A DNA stretch of 64,000 bases from Daedaleopsis sinensis. Its lineage: Eukaryota; Basidiomycota; Agaricomycetes; Polyporales; Polyporaceae. How positions within the stretch are numbered: the first letter of the stretch is position 1; each line of letters starts with the position of its first letter. Below are positions 24,195 through 33,819 of this stretch, piece by piece. The position numbers were made by a program, and so were the translations under genes. The notes beneath the pieces are model-generated. The model was not told the DNA's origin, did not search any database, and saw nothing but the letters and a program-made list of their open reading frames with translations. Location of the stretch: NCBI GenBank assembly GCA_033807695.1, contig CM066300.1:3658001-3722000 (forward strand), written 5' to 3'.

Positions 24195-26422
24195 CTAATC
24201 CTCATCGTATGCGTCTGCTAATCTCCTTGCTCGTCGCAGGTTCTGTCTACTCTGCTTAATGTCCTCCGCAAGTTGTCCGTAGCTCGCCTTTTTGCCGTGG
24301 CTTCGCAGATGTCTCCGCTTGCCGATATCTTGTCCCTCCGTCGGGGTGTGTCCAGGTCGTGAAGGCTGGTGTCGCATCTGAGGTGGATTCTTGGGCTCAT
24401 GCGGGAAGATGTCACCCCAGCTAGACTTCCGCGCATCATAGAAAGGTTGTTTCCCTTGCGATCTGGGGATAGTCAACCGCATGATTTGTCCTGAACATGC
24501 CAACATCAGAACTCGCACGCCAGTAGGATAGTTGAATACCCTCACCCTCAGTGGTACATCCATCTAGGATCATGTGGCCGCTGCGCTTCAAGGGTGGAAA
24601 CACCAAGCGCGGCCAGCTATATGCTTCTTGCCGCAAAGTCGCGGCTGTCCCGTCTGAAGTGAGTGCAGCCACTTCACTACCAACATCTTCCAGGGGAAGC
24701 GCCTCTTGGTCTACGAGCTCGGATGCATGCTGTTGATTGGCATCCAGTTGTAATTCTGTGAAGCTCAAGCTTTGCCCGTCTTTTGCAAGCTCGCGCCTGC
24801 CAACGTCTCCGATCCGACCAACCTTCACGTTTGGCCGAACCGGACGAGGTCCTCTGCGGATGACGACGTAGGAATAGTTCGTATCCTCATGACCTGTCCC
24901 CGAATGCTTCGTTTTGCGGACGAACTCCGGTCGTTGCATCCGTTGGGAGAAGCTGCATTCGAGCTTGCCATATCCCGGGTGGTATAGCGGACAAGCGCCG
25001 TCATGTGGACACTAGAGTAGTGATATTAGCCCACTTCGAGGAATAGATTCGATAGACACACAGGAGCCACGACATGAGCGCCTTTGAGGGAGACAGATTC
25101 CAACTCGGGGTCTTCGAGCTCCTTCCTGCCAAGCTTGAGAAGGTGCTCCCTTGCTTCCGCGACAAGCTCGAAATTATTGTCAATTAGGACCTGTGCAGAA
25201 ATCAGACGCTAATATCAGCGGGTGTAGGCACACTACCACGTACGATAACCTCGGCGCCACTATTCCATATCTCCTTAACAAGGAGCTTGCGGTCTACGTG
25301 TGTGGGCAACGAGGATAGGAGGAACGCCGATAACGCCATGACGTTAGATCCGTTTGGCCGCGCGATGACGTCGTCTTCATGAAATGACTTTTGCCATGCT
25401 ACGCTCAACCCGCCCGTCTCGACGTCTGCGCATGACGATCAGTCCTGGGTAGCTCGAGTGGAAAGGGTGGCAACACACCTCTCATTAGACGCTTTCCAAT
25501 CCGCACAAGACCTTCTCGCTTGTCGATACCGAGGTAACTATCAAGGCTCGTGTGAGATATCTGGATATCCTCCATGTCTCCCGGAGCACGTATTGGAGTA
25601 TCACCGGGCCGTTGAAACGCGTGTCCAGAGGCCCTAGGTGTAAGTTACAATCGAACCACATCTTTGTCCGTGAAGCGCTGTACGTACCACAGCCCACTCC
25701 CGGTCGCAGCACCCCAATCGAAAACGCGTCGCACCTCCCAGTCGGGACCTAGGCGTTGTTTGACATGATCTAGAACTGCGTATATTGCTGAATAATGCGC
25801 TGGAAGGGCCACAGTAGCAAACGCTGTGGCGTCTTTCAGAGCGTGGCGGCCGGCCTCCTTTCCGGACTTGTACTTCACGTCGTACGACGGATTCCATTCC
25901 GCTTGGGAGCTGTCTGCTTTCATAAAAAGCCGCTGTGCATCATGTCGTAGGGTATGCTTGTCCGAATCTATGAAGTGCATAACCTAAGTCTATTGTGACG
26001 GGAGTTTCATGCACGACAATGACGTGCTCACCTGCGATCATGCGCCCGATAGTGGACTGCAACTCGGATGGGAGGACCACAGACCCGACACGCTGGCTGC
26101 CAAACGCTGCAGCAGGGGACTTCCTCCCTCCCTTCTGATCCAACATGTCGTCTTGAGCATCGAGCTCCGCGGACGTCAAGTAATCCACCTCCGCATCAGG
26201 ATCATTGGGATAGACTTCGAGCTCCCTAGGAGTGAGCGGTCCAGATGCGTTGTTACGGAGGGAGATTTCTACGTCTTTTAGCAATGCTTGAAAGGCAGGG
26301 TCAAGCTCTAGAGGGGCGTTGGGATGAAGTGCATGAGGAACAGATGTCGAAGAGTAACGCGTGATGTCCGCCTGTCGACGCAAGACCACTCCGAGGGTTC
26401 TACGGCATCCTAGGCGCAGCAT
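24195..26422 (-). CDS. RSM22: Rsm22-type mitoribosome assembly protein (METTL17 family)
   Basis: Rsm22/METTL17 is a mitochondrial methyltransferase-fold protein needed to build the small mitoribosomal subunit. The start at 26422 (MLRLGCRRTLGVVLRRQADI) gives an Arg-rich presequence. The N-terminal region has ELQSTIGRMIAG, then the SAM-fold with VFDWGAATGSGLW (motif I) near 25740-25690. A CPHDGACPLYHPG motif and a following C.F.QR element near 25010-24960 match the cysteine cluster that holds iron-sulfur in the family. The C-terminal part has RVFNYPTGVRVLM and a basic tail ending LADAYDED. Several short introns interrupt it. The 226-base gap to SAD1 is a bidirectional promoter. Confidence 0.9.
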
Positions 26423-26647
26423 GTTGCGTGGGCTCCGATAGAAATCGGCCCTGGGTAGCGATGAGATGGAAGACGAGCGTTCGGCGAGCAGGTACTCGGA
26501 GGTGAATGCGTAGGAGCTTTAGTGCATTGAAAAGCGCCTACTCTATAAGCGTCTAAGGGATTTGGACCGACTCCGAGTCCAGGCTCCCGTTCGAGGAAAC
26601 CATTCACTTTCTGCTACGGTGTACGCCATTCCAACTCATCCCTGGAC
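26423..26647. promoter_or_regulatory. Bidirectional promoter of RSM22 (-) and SAD1 (+)
   Basis: Only 225 bases separate two divergent start codons, so both genes must use this region. I cannot name individual elements with confidence. Confidence 0.4.
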
Positions 26648-28586
26648 ATGTCTGCTGCCACAAAACACTCTGAAGGCACGGGGGAGTCTGAAAGACCGAC
26701 GAAGAGAGTCCGCGTAGAGACTGCGGATGAGGACGAAGAGGACTCGACCACGCCCGACAACTCCATTTCTGAAAAGGCGTCGGATTTGTATCTCGACACG
26801 GTGCGTTCTGTTAGCATATATGTAGAGGAATGCTTCCCTGACAATTGCGTCAGATCAATAGGGCCGTACTTGACTTCGATTTTGAGAAAGTATGCTCTGT
26901 GTCCTCGTCTAACATCAACATATATGGATGCCTAGTTTGCGGCAAGTATTTTCAAGGCCGCGGACGTAGCTCATATGCATACGCTCATGCGATACACGAT
27001 GACCATCATGTGTTCATCAATCTCGAGACGACGAAGGTGAGTTTATGTCGCAGTATCGCAGCTTCGAAGTCTTCCGAGAGTCCAAACCTCTTCTTCTGTA
27101 GGTGTACGTTTTGCCGGATGGTTATCCTGTCGCGGATCCATCTCTAGAAGATATCTCCTTTGTACTCTCCCCGTCTTTTACCTCGGCCTCAGTCGCCTCT
27201 CTGTCTACTCCCGCCCATCTCCAGAAGCCTTCATACGATTTATCCAATAAGCCTTACATCCCTGGATACATCGGATTGAACAATATCAAGCGGAATGACT
27301 ATATGAACGTCGTCATTCATTCCCTTCTTCATGTAGCGCCACTCCGAGATCACCTCTTGCTTTCCAACTTTCGAGGGAAGGAATCCGAGTTGCTGAAGCG
27401 CTTCGCCGGCCTAGCCAAGAAAGTATGGAATCCACGATTGTTCAAGAGTCAAGTCAGTCCACACGAATTTTTGCAGGAGGTGAACCGGACGAGTGCTGGA
27501 AAGTTCAGCTTGGAAAAGCAAGGGGATCCTGTAGAATTCCTGGGCTGGATTCTCAATCACCTCCACAAAGACATGGGTGGGACGAAGAAAAAGAACTCGA
27601 GTATGTTTTCTTCCGTGACCGGAGTCGGCCACATGATAACAGGGTTCCAACAGGTGTCATCTTCTCCACATTCCAAGGCGAGGTCCGAATGGAAACGCAG
27701 CAGGTCCTCGTTCGACCCGACACCGGAGCCAACGAGAAGCCACGTTTCGATATCGATCGAGGTGAGTGGGGACAACGTACGTTACCTATTTTCCGCTGAC
27801 TTACGTCGGTTGTCAGAAATAAAGTCGTCGGTATCACCATTTCTTTTCTTGGCCGTCGATTTGCCCCCACCACCGCTATTCCAAGATGCAGTCGAGAAAA
27901 ACATCATCCCACAGGTCAGCATTCAATCTGTGCTTGACAAGTATGACGGTCAGAAAACTCAGGTAATCCAGTAAAGCGGTAGAGAGGAAGTTCGATCATT
28001 GATCCACGTTGTACAGGAATCCGCTGGTCAACTGCGTCGTTTCAAATGCCAACGACTTCCTCGCTACATCATCCTTCATTTCAAACGGTTCACCAAAAAT
28101 ATGTTCGTTGAAGAGAAGAACCCAACCATCGTCAATTTCCCCTTACGAGGACTCGATTTTGGAGAATGTAGGTCAATCATATCAGCTGAAGCGCCGAACA
28201 ACAAATTAATGGTTACTCATGTGCACCTGGCTTCATCACGCCGATGCGTCGCAGACCTTGATGCCCCTCCCACACATCCAGCCACTGTCTATGACCTGAT
28301 CGCCAATGTCACCCACGAGTCAGCGGCAGGAACGACTCGTGACAAAGAAAGCACAGTCTGGAAAGTCCATCTCCGAGCCGGAGCAGGCGGAGGCGAGAAC
28401 GAAAAATGGTTCCAGATACAAGATCTGATCGTCGAGGAAATTCGGAAGGAGATGATAGTCCTCGGAGAGACCATGCTACAGGTAAGCAATTCTCCGTTTT
28501 GAGATGTATCTATCTTGACTCCTCCACAGATATGGGAACGGAGACCAGACGAGTCGCCAGTCAACGCCATGGAAGTTGACAAATGA
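26648..28586 (+). CDS. SAD1: Sad1/USP39, spliceosomal inactive ubiquitin-specific protease
   Basis: Sad1/USP39 acts in assembly of the U4/U6.U5 tri-snRNP and does not cut ubiquitin. The start at 26648 (MSAATKHSEGTGES) leads an acidic N-terminus. A zf-UBP domain follows (NINIYGCLVCGKYFQGRGRS, then AYAHAIHDDHHVFINLETTK), split by introns. The UCH-like domain starts YIPGYIGLNNIKRNDYMNVV. The position of the catalytic Cys in active USPs (GNTCYMN) is Asp here (KRNDYMN), as expected for this pseudo-enzyme family. Later exons encode LRRFKCQRLPRYIILHFKRF, NFPLRGLDFGE and WFQIQDLIVEEIRKEMI. The last exon ends PVNAMEVDK with stop at 28584-28586. About seven introns of 50-65 bases are needed. Confidence 0.92.
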
Positions 28587-29413
28587 CAAATCGTGTCCAT
28601 GAGGGTTACTAGGGGTTCAACGATGACCTTCAATGACTCGCTCAGCAGTTTAGACGGTCGCTCGTTAACTACATAGCCCATGTCTTGCCACGTTATTCCG
28701 CAAGTATGCCGTCATGATGTGATTACTTTGCGTCCTTTAGGCTGTCCTGACTTCACCGGCGGACTTTGTCGTGTCAGAACTCTTGCCCACAGCCTGGGTA
28801 GCCGGTGCGGAGCGCCCCGTGTCTACTGGAGGTATCGACACCGCTGGCATGGCGTCATTACTATCGGTGCGATCCCTGTCGAGACGTCGTTTCAGCAGTC
28901 AGCCAATGCAAGTAATTGAACCGCGCTGTGCAAAATGCAGACATGCCTATTGCTGCGCCGGTCGAACAAGGGCTTGAAAATGTACATGCCAGACAATATA
29001 CCTACGGAACGAGTAGATCAGCTTCGGAGATTCGTTAGTACGTGAGTAGTATCATTCTACCTGTGACGCCTGCCACTACAAAAGGCACCGCTCTCCGTGA
29101 CATTGGAATTGTCCAAGATCTTGGTCGTGGTAGTTAATCTCTCCGCGAGACCGGCCTGCCGCCTGCGACAGTTGCGTGTTAAGTATGAGTTACGTAATCG
29201 ACACCTCTAATGGAAACCCCGACGCTTAATTGGACGCTGGATCACTCTTGTTCCTTGAAGAAGCAAGAAAACGGACTCTATTCATACGATGTGCGGGTAC
29301 AGGTCATACGCGACATGCTATCGGGACAGAAGTTGCTGATATACCGTGACAGTTGTTCCTGATGAGGGTTACGCCTCGGCTGAGTCTACTCTAGTCCGAC
29401 ACTATCCGACCGT
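28587..29413. other. About 830 bases without a recognisable gene
   Basis: This marks the left end of an island of about 8 kb that looks less GC-rich than the flanking gene-dense DNA. A plus-strand open frame near 28740-28976 (contains AERPVSTGGIDTAGMASLL) has no homology I can name and no clear start. Confidence 0.35.
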
Positions 29414-29830
29414 TCAAACTGGTTGTCCGAGTTTAGCCAAGGCCTGCTTCGCCGCCAGATCTTTGGCGGCTCCCTTCTGAGCGGAGGATCCTACACCGTG
29501 TTCTTCGTTGTTAACTGAAGGATCGGATCATGAGTCATTCTCCGTGGAGTGGCGAAGAGTAATATTTCATGGTAGGAACTCACTAAAGCACGTCATCTTC
29601 CACTCCCGTTTGCCGGGCGGGCCAATCTGCTCCTCGCCCCAGTGTAGGGCGGCGAGCTGTCCCTGCTTCTGCAAGTCTGTGTGCATAATTCGCGTCAGAG
29701 CCTGAGAAAAGTATAGACAACCCAGAACTCGCAGTTGTTCAACTCCATGTTGTAACCTGATTGTGAAACATACAGTGCGTGTTCAGTGGGATGCAACGAA
29801 AACAAAAATCCTGAACTCACGGTTCGCCAT
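29414..29830 (-). CDS. Stand-alone double-stranded-RNA-binding-domain mini-protein (copy A)
   Basis: Splicing gives a 75-residue protein that is one dsRBD and nothing else. Exons on the minus strand: 29830-29821, 29756-29733, 29676-29584, 29514-29414; they sum to 228 bases (76 codons with stop). Helix 1 is MELNNYLQKQG, strand 1 is LAALHWGEE, the loop has GPPGKREW, strand 2 is MTCFINNEEHGVGSS and helix 2 is AQKGAAKDLAAKQALAKL. All introns enter in phase 1. The second intron starts GCGAGT and ends ACACAG: a GC-AG intron, at the same place (between LNN and LQ) as a normal GT-AG intron in copy B. Helix 2 keeps two Lys of the usual KKxAK RNA contact, but the loop lacks the usual GPxH histidine. 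A TATATA lies 91 bases upstream. Function beyond likely dsRNA binding is unknown. Confidence 0.8.
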
Positions 29831-31831
29831 TGTACAGGACTGTGTCGTGTGCTGAGGTGCAGTCGAATGAATACGCAGGTAATGACTTGCGATATAGAAC
29901 GCAGACGAATGTCTCGAGCCTATATACGCTCCGTCTTGCGCTCGTCTCAGAGACATTCACAAACGCCAGCCAATGGAAGACAGCCCATCCGGTACGTCGA
30001 GCTTCCTGTCTGCCGCTTCAGTAAAGGCAAAGATGTCCTTGCTGACGGAGCGATGTGAGCGTGCCGTCATCCGGACATCTCACCGGAGACTAGATTGCGG
30101 CCCCCTCACACATTCCGAAGGACAGGCCTGAAACTGTATACCGACTACGGAGCGATATGATGCCTGTCATTATCCCGATCTTCTGGACTGGCCCCAGTAT
30201 GTTCACCGGACCGGCTAGGACAAGGTCGGCCGACACGGAAAGTTATACCAAGATGAGACCACCGGTCGACCGTTGAGTGCGTATTCCGAGTACCAAGTCA
30301 AGTTAGATGGACCCAGCATCCCCAGCATCGCGAGGCTCCGTCCGCTGCATTTTGTAATGCAATGGGTATGGCTAGTGAAAGAATTAGATGGTAAACTGTC
30401 TGGACTCAGCTCATATTTCGTTGTTAATGGATAGCTCACTATAACCGCTTGCATAGCATATTCTTACGAAGGTACACGGCGACGGTGTGCCATGCAAAAC
30501 TCCTTGACTTTTTGAAACACCGCCTGAGTGATCATAGAAACCACGGTCTGTCATATGACGAAAGGAGACACGCGGTGCGCTGTTGAAGACAAGACGTCAG
30601 CACTCTCTCAGGGCTTTCAGGGGAGCTGGGTGGAACGCACCAGGCCTGCCATAGCGCCTACAATCGGGACCTGTAGGCGTCTTGCACCGCCAGGGTGGAT
30701 GCGCCAGAATGAGGTGAAACATTAACCTCGGGAAGTCCGCACCGCGTCGGCGTGTGCGGTGTCGGAGAGCGAGGGTGGTACAAAGAGAGTTGCCACCTCG
30801 CGTTATGAAGATGCCCGGGGTCGCAACCGACCTCGCACCACCCACTACAAGGCAGGCCGGCATAGACGGCGAGCAAGCCCAGACCGCTGGAATGGTTTCA
30901 GCGTGCTGGCCATGAGCGACACCTGCTTGCCACGGTATGAGGCCATGAGAAGGCCGTGTCTGAATCATGACCGGAGGGTGAGCATTCTATATCAGACTAG
31001 AAAGAGGAGAAAAGCTGGGTCCGACCGTCAACCCACAATGTAAATCATTTTCTTGACAGATTGAACGGCATTAAAGCCGATGTGTATAAAGCTGCCGTTT
31101 CCGAGGCTTGCCACTAGTATAGCAAGTCGAGGTGCATCTTGAGGAGGCATCTATTGTACGAGCTGAGATCATGATACTGATCCACATGGGTGTTAGGGCC
31201 ACAACTTGCTGTGCTGCGTGCGGATGAACGAACTGATAAGCATGCAGCGGACATCGTCCAAAGCATCAGCCTCATCGACCGACTGCGCTCACCTCTCCGA
31301 TTGCCACTGGCAAACCACGCGCCATCCAATGGCAATATCCATGGTCGTGCCACGGGTCGCGGACTTGATCAACTCGCACGTTGCCGTCATGAAGACAGCG
31401 TTGTTTACGCGTGGCGACGAGCTGCTTCGAGGCTCCGGCGAAGCTCGAGGTGTAGCTTGTAGCTAAACTTGCTTGAGTCTCCAAGGTGTCATGGTAGAGT
31501 TCAAGCAGTTGCCAAGGGCGCCCCGCTGTCTTCAGTATCATGACGCTCACTGCGTAGGCTCAGGCACGAATACCACCAGCGCTAACATCCACAATCTACA
31601 CTTATTTCCACCCCAACTCGCTACAACAATGAAACGGTACAATGAAATACAACAGGGATCTAGGAACAGAAGTAAAGGCTACCAGAGCCATGCGAACCTG
31701 TCGCTGTGAAGAGATGCAAATGGGACCGCGGCTACAGGAGCGAAACGGGATGATCTACATGGCGGATCCGACACGATGCACACGACCAGAAGAAACAAAC
31801 GAAGCCGGCGGAGCCTGGCAAAGTGAGGCCT
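29831..31831. other. 2 kb spacer between dsRBD copies A and B
   Basis: Apart from the copy A promoter I recognise nothing here. Short open frames occur, for example minus-strand frames at 30597-30968 and 31272-31550, without known motifs or supporting splice pattern. I saw no terminal inverted repeat or long terminal repeat. Confidence 0.35.
29921..29926 (-). promoter_or_regulatory. Putative TATA element of dsRBD copy A
   Basis: On the minus strand the sequence reads AGCGTATATAGGC, 91 bases before the ATG. The other two dsRBD genes have similar TATATA elements 47-137 bases upstream. Confidence 0.45.
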
Positions 31832-32238
31832 CTAGTTGCCGTCTGCCGCCGCTGAAAGTACGGCCAAAGCTTCCTTTGAGGCAGCATCCCTGGCGATGTT
31901 CTTCTGAGGCCCGGTTCCGGTGGCAATGACCTGGCCATCGACTGTCCAAACGGAGGTTCTTTGAAAACCGGTACTTCGGACGCGAGGAGAAAAACGTACT
32001 CTTGCAGGAGGACGTCCATGTGCCGTTGTGCCTCTCGCCGTCGAACTTATCTTGCCAGCTGAGGGAGCTAGCCTTGCCCATCTTCTGAAGGACTGTACGG
32101 CCATCGTGTGAGTGGTAAATTCTACTAGGGATGGTGGAGGGTTCGCACCGTTGTTGAGCGTGACTGTGTCTGGACTAACGATCAGCCAGAGGATGGCAAG
32201 AGACAACACAATGTCGAGACCATACCGTTGTTCGCCAT
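31832..32238 (-). CDS. Stand-alone double-stranded-RNA-binding-domain mini-protein (copy B)
   Basis: Four exons, 32238-32226, 32169-32149, 32092-32000 and 31941-31832, sum to 237 bases and encode 78 residues. Helix 1 is TLNNVLQKMG, strand 1 SLSWQDKFDG, the loop ERHNGTW with the RNA-contacting His, strands 2 and 3 SSCKIDGQVIATGTG, helix 2 GPQKNIARDAASKEALAVL and a short tail AAADGN. The introns have GTATGG, GTGCGA and GTACGT donors and lie at the same positions and phase (1) as in copy A; exon 3 is 93 bases in both. This copy is the most canonical dsRBD of the three. TATATA lies at 32285-32290, about 50 bases upstream. Fungal proteomes contain short DRBM-only proteins, but I know no described function. 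Confidence 0.8.
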
Positions 32239-33456
32239 CCTACTACTCCGCTGGCTGAACTCCTCTAGGCTCGTCCATCGTCGCTATATACATCCTGCCT
32301 CGCTGCCCTCGGCCCCTCTGCGCTCTCCTGGTGTCTGCAGCAACTACATCGCGGTGACGATGACGGAGCTGAGAACGCTAGGGCGTGCCCATTCCAGCTT
32401 CTTAATGAGCTTTGCGCCTTGCGTATCACAGGCCGCTCGATCGCGCATAGCACAGGAGGAGTTAGGGGATCACTCACTAGAGGACACCACGGTCGAACTC
32501 CGGAAAAGCCATTGCTGGAAGCCGGCGGCCGAGTCGCTCGATAAGGCTCCGTGACCCTACGCTAACCGGGAACGGAGGCGGCAAAAATGGCGATAGAAAG
32601 CATCCAGAGGAAGCGGCGCCGTTTGAAGCGGGGAGGGCACGATGGCCATGGAACGGGGATGCGGAGTGATCCACTCACATTCGCGGTCGGAGATGACGGA
32701 TGTGAAGCTGACGAGGTTTCGCGGGATGCGATAGCTCCGGTGTGCTGCTTCGTAGTGCTGCTTGCCGTATGTCAGAGGTCCTCGTGGCGTCCGAAGGTCC
32801 AGGCTTGAGGCCTGAGCAATGCGTGGGGCAGGCAACCCGAGAGCGAGGATCTCGGCACGAGCAACCTGCTGGCCCTGGCGCAAGCCCGCCGATGTGTTCT
32901 ATCGGAGGTTCGGTCGGGAGGAAGATACTGAGCTAGGTCCGCGTAGTTACCAGCGGAGTATGAGGTGTGCGCGACGTCGCCCGCTCTTGGAAAATTGCCA
33001 GCATGCGGCGACGGAGATTAGACGCTCCTGGATTGAACGCGCGGGGCTGTAGGCATCACTGAACTTTATAACAAGACCTTGCCCTGAGCTTCGTGCCGTA
33101 CATAGCAGACCCAAGTCTTGTTTAGACCACAAGCAGTTGCACGAGTGAAGTTCTAGGATTGCATAACACAGCGCGAGAGCATCTGCAGGCTACATAGAGG
33201 GAGCTACACAGCGGAGAAAGCAAGCAGCACCGGCCCAGGTCCAGACAGTCGTAAGAGTCCCTAAGGCCACACAGATCCAGTCCGCCAAGATTCGCTATTG
33301 ATACATAATGTCAGGCATGTCGTGAGTATTATCAGGAGAGTCCAAGATTAGGGTAGGACGGAGGGCTTTCGGTTGAGTACCGGAGAGAGCACTGGAAATA
33401 ATTGTCAGCGTCGAGGTGGTCGTAGAGACACGACACATGGAGCTCACTGCGCGAGA
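32239..33456. other. 1.2 kb spacer between dsRBD copies B and C
   Basis: A minus-strand open frame at about 32557-32883 looks coding-like (includes ALGLPAPRIAQASSLDLRTP and a good GTGAGT after SVISDRE), but it has no convincing ATG and no family I know. It may be a decayed gene. Nothing else is recognised. Confidence 0.3.
32285..32290 (-). promoter_or_regulatory. Putative TATA element of dsRBD copy B
   Basis: The minus strand reads ATGTATATAGCG about 50 bases before the copy B start codon. This is close to a typical TATA spacing for a short leader. Confidence 0.45.
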
Positions 33457-33819
33457 TCAGTAGCCTCTTTGGCTCCATAGGGCCCTCAAGGCCATCTCCG
33501 CGGCTATTTCACGCGCTGCGCCGACGTTGTTCGCGGAGCCACGACCATATTCGATTTGGTTGACTACACGCTCTACGATCAGCAGCCGTATAGCTCGCTA
33601 GTGAGAGTTCGCTAATACTCACAGAAGACGGAAATAGTCCACGTGGGGGCATTCTGAGGGCCGGTTTGCATGGGCTGACCCCAGCAGACATACGGTGCTA
33701 GGTTGTTACGTTGAAGGTAGTTGTTGAATTGCATCCGCCAATCTATTCATGCGTGGCAAGTATGAGTGCACAGTCAGGGGGGGGGGGGTATGTAGTATGG
33801 GTGACTCACGTTCAGACAT
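33457..33819 (-). CDS. Stand-alone double-stranded-RNA-binding-domain mini-protein (copy C)
   Basis: Three exons, 33819-33810, 33742-33623 and 33563-33457, sum to 237 bases and encode 78 residues. Helix 1 is MQFNNYLQRNN, strand 1 APYVCWGQP, the loop TGPQNAPTW, strands 2 and 3 TISVFFNQIEYGRGSA, helix 2 NNVGAAREIAAEMALRAL with tail WSQRGY. The first and last introns match copies A and B in place and phase; the intron between NN and YLQ has been lost. Intron 1 carries a run of about a dozen G. Helix 2 has lost the lysines of the KKxAK motif, so RNA binding may be weak or altered. A TATATAT lies at 33956-33962. Confidence 0.8.

Noticed and set aside
31272..31550. Minus-strand frame of about 92 codons tested as a further dsRBD gene
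   Set aside because: None of its three frames contains helix 1 or helix 2 of the domain.
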